NCBI RefSeq assembly: GCF_009363275.1
Contig: NZ_CP045324.1
Location: forward strand, 4,092,001-4,156,000
Source of the DNA: Marinobacter sp. THAF197a
Lineage (GTDB): Bacteria > Pseudomonadota > Gammaproteobacteria > Pseudomonadales > Oleiphilaceae
Length of the DNA: 64,000 nucleotides
Direction of reading: 5' to 3'
The notes beneath the pieces were generated by a model. The model was not told the origin of the DNA, did not search any database, and was given only the letters and a program-made list of their open reading frames with translations. This document shows positions 63,929 through 64,000 of this stretch, piece after piece. The first letter of the stretch is position 1, and the number at the start of each line of letters is the position of its first letter. Position numbers and translations under genes: made by a program.

Positions 63929-64000
63929 ATGAAATTCGATTCCACCCTTGGCCTGATCAGCGTGCTTACCCTGTGTTCCGTGTCTACCATGGCGCTGGCC
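63929..64000 (+). CDS. Secreted protein, 5' end only
   Basis: ATG 63929 (GGAAGG upstream) starts a frame open to the right edge of the window: 24 codons of a signal peptide (MKFDSTLGLISVLTLCSVST, ending in ALA). It is divergent from the ECF sigma gene and so may be controlled by it. The mature protein lies outside the window. Confidence 0.6.
   Translation, partial: MKFDSTLGLISVLTLCSVSTMALA

Overview
The window looks like the chromosome of a marine gammaproteobacterium, most likely Marinobacter or a close relative. That is inferred from the gene families seen (RluF, RhlE, AhpC/AhpF, BetIBA, OmpW, OYE and two Baeyer-Villiger-type monooxygenases) and from moderately high GC; no marker gene such as 16S rRNA is present. 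I saw no rRNA, tRNA or CRISPR array.

Region 1 (1-2222) is the 3' part of an RND efflux pump gene. Region 2 (about 2223-28900) is an accessory island lying between that gene and a DMT exporter. From left to right it holds two HAD-fold phosphatase-like genes, a broken metallophosphoesterase, a 1283-aa Mrr-like nuclease/P-loop NTPase protein with the layout of a STAND anti-phage sensor, a tightly overlapping four-gene SMC operon (Wadjet/MksBEFG-like, in the unusual order SMC-KITE-kleisin-Toprim), an orphan Xre/MbcA/ParS-type antitoxin and an ECF-like sigma protein. Next comes a complete Tn7-like transposition operon (tnsA-tnsB-tnsC-tniQ/tnsD). It is followed by AT-richer genes of unknown function, including a 45-aa zinc-ribbon protein and a gene split at a T7 run, then a NYN-LOTUS-like protein, a DUF262/DUF1524 (GmrSD-like) protein and an IS3-family remnant. 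Defence genes dominate this island.

Region 3 (28904-45336) is largely chromosomal: DMT exporter, ChaC, MarC, RluF, a sterol-desaturase gene cut by an IS256-family element with a perfect 8-bp duplication, an S-pyocin/EndoU toxin with its putative immunity gene, a BVMO, a TetR regulator, a lipoprotein, an OYE/HxlR divergent pair, OmpW and RhlE. Three copies of an unusual repeat sit at 28904, 39544 and 39726. The 54-bp core is conserved, but each copy is flanked by its own 27-29 bp inverted-repeat arms.

Region 4 (45337-64000) is housekeeping and stress metabolism: a TlpA-like thiol reductase, a permease, a MerR regulator divergent from an NAD-dependent epimerase, a second BVMO, a PfkB kinase, a periplasmic binding protein, a transglutaminase-like protein, ahpF and ahpC with a candidate OxyR site, a choline-to-betaine locus (BCCT-like transporter, betA, betB, betI with a perfect palindromic operator) and an ECF sigma/anti-sigma pair. 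A secreted-protein gene begins at the right edge.
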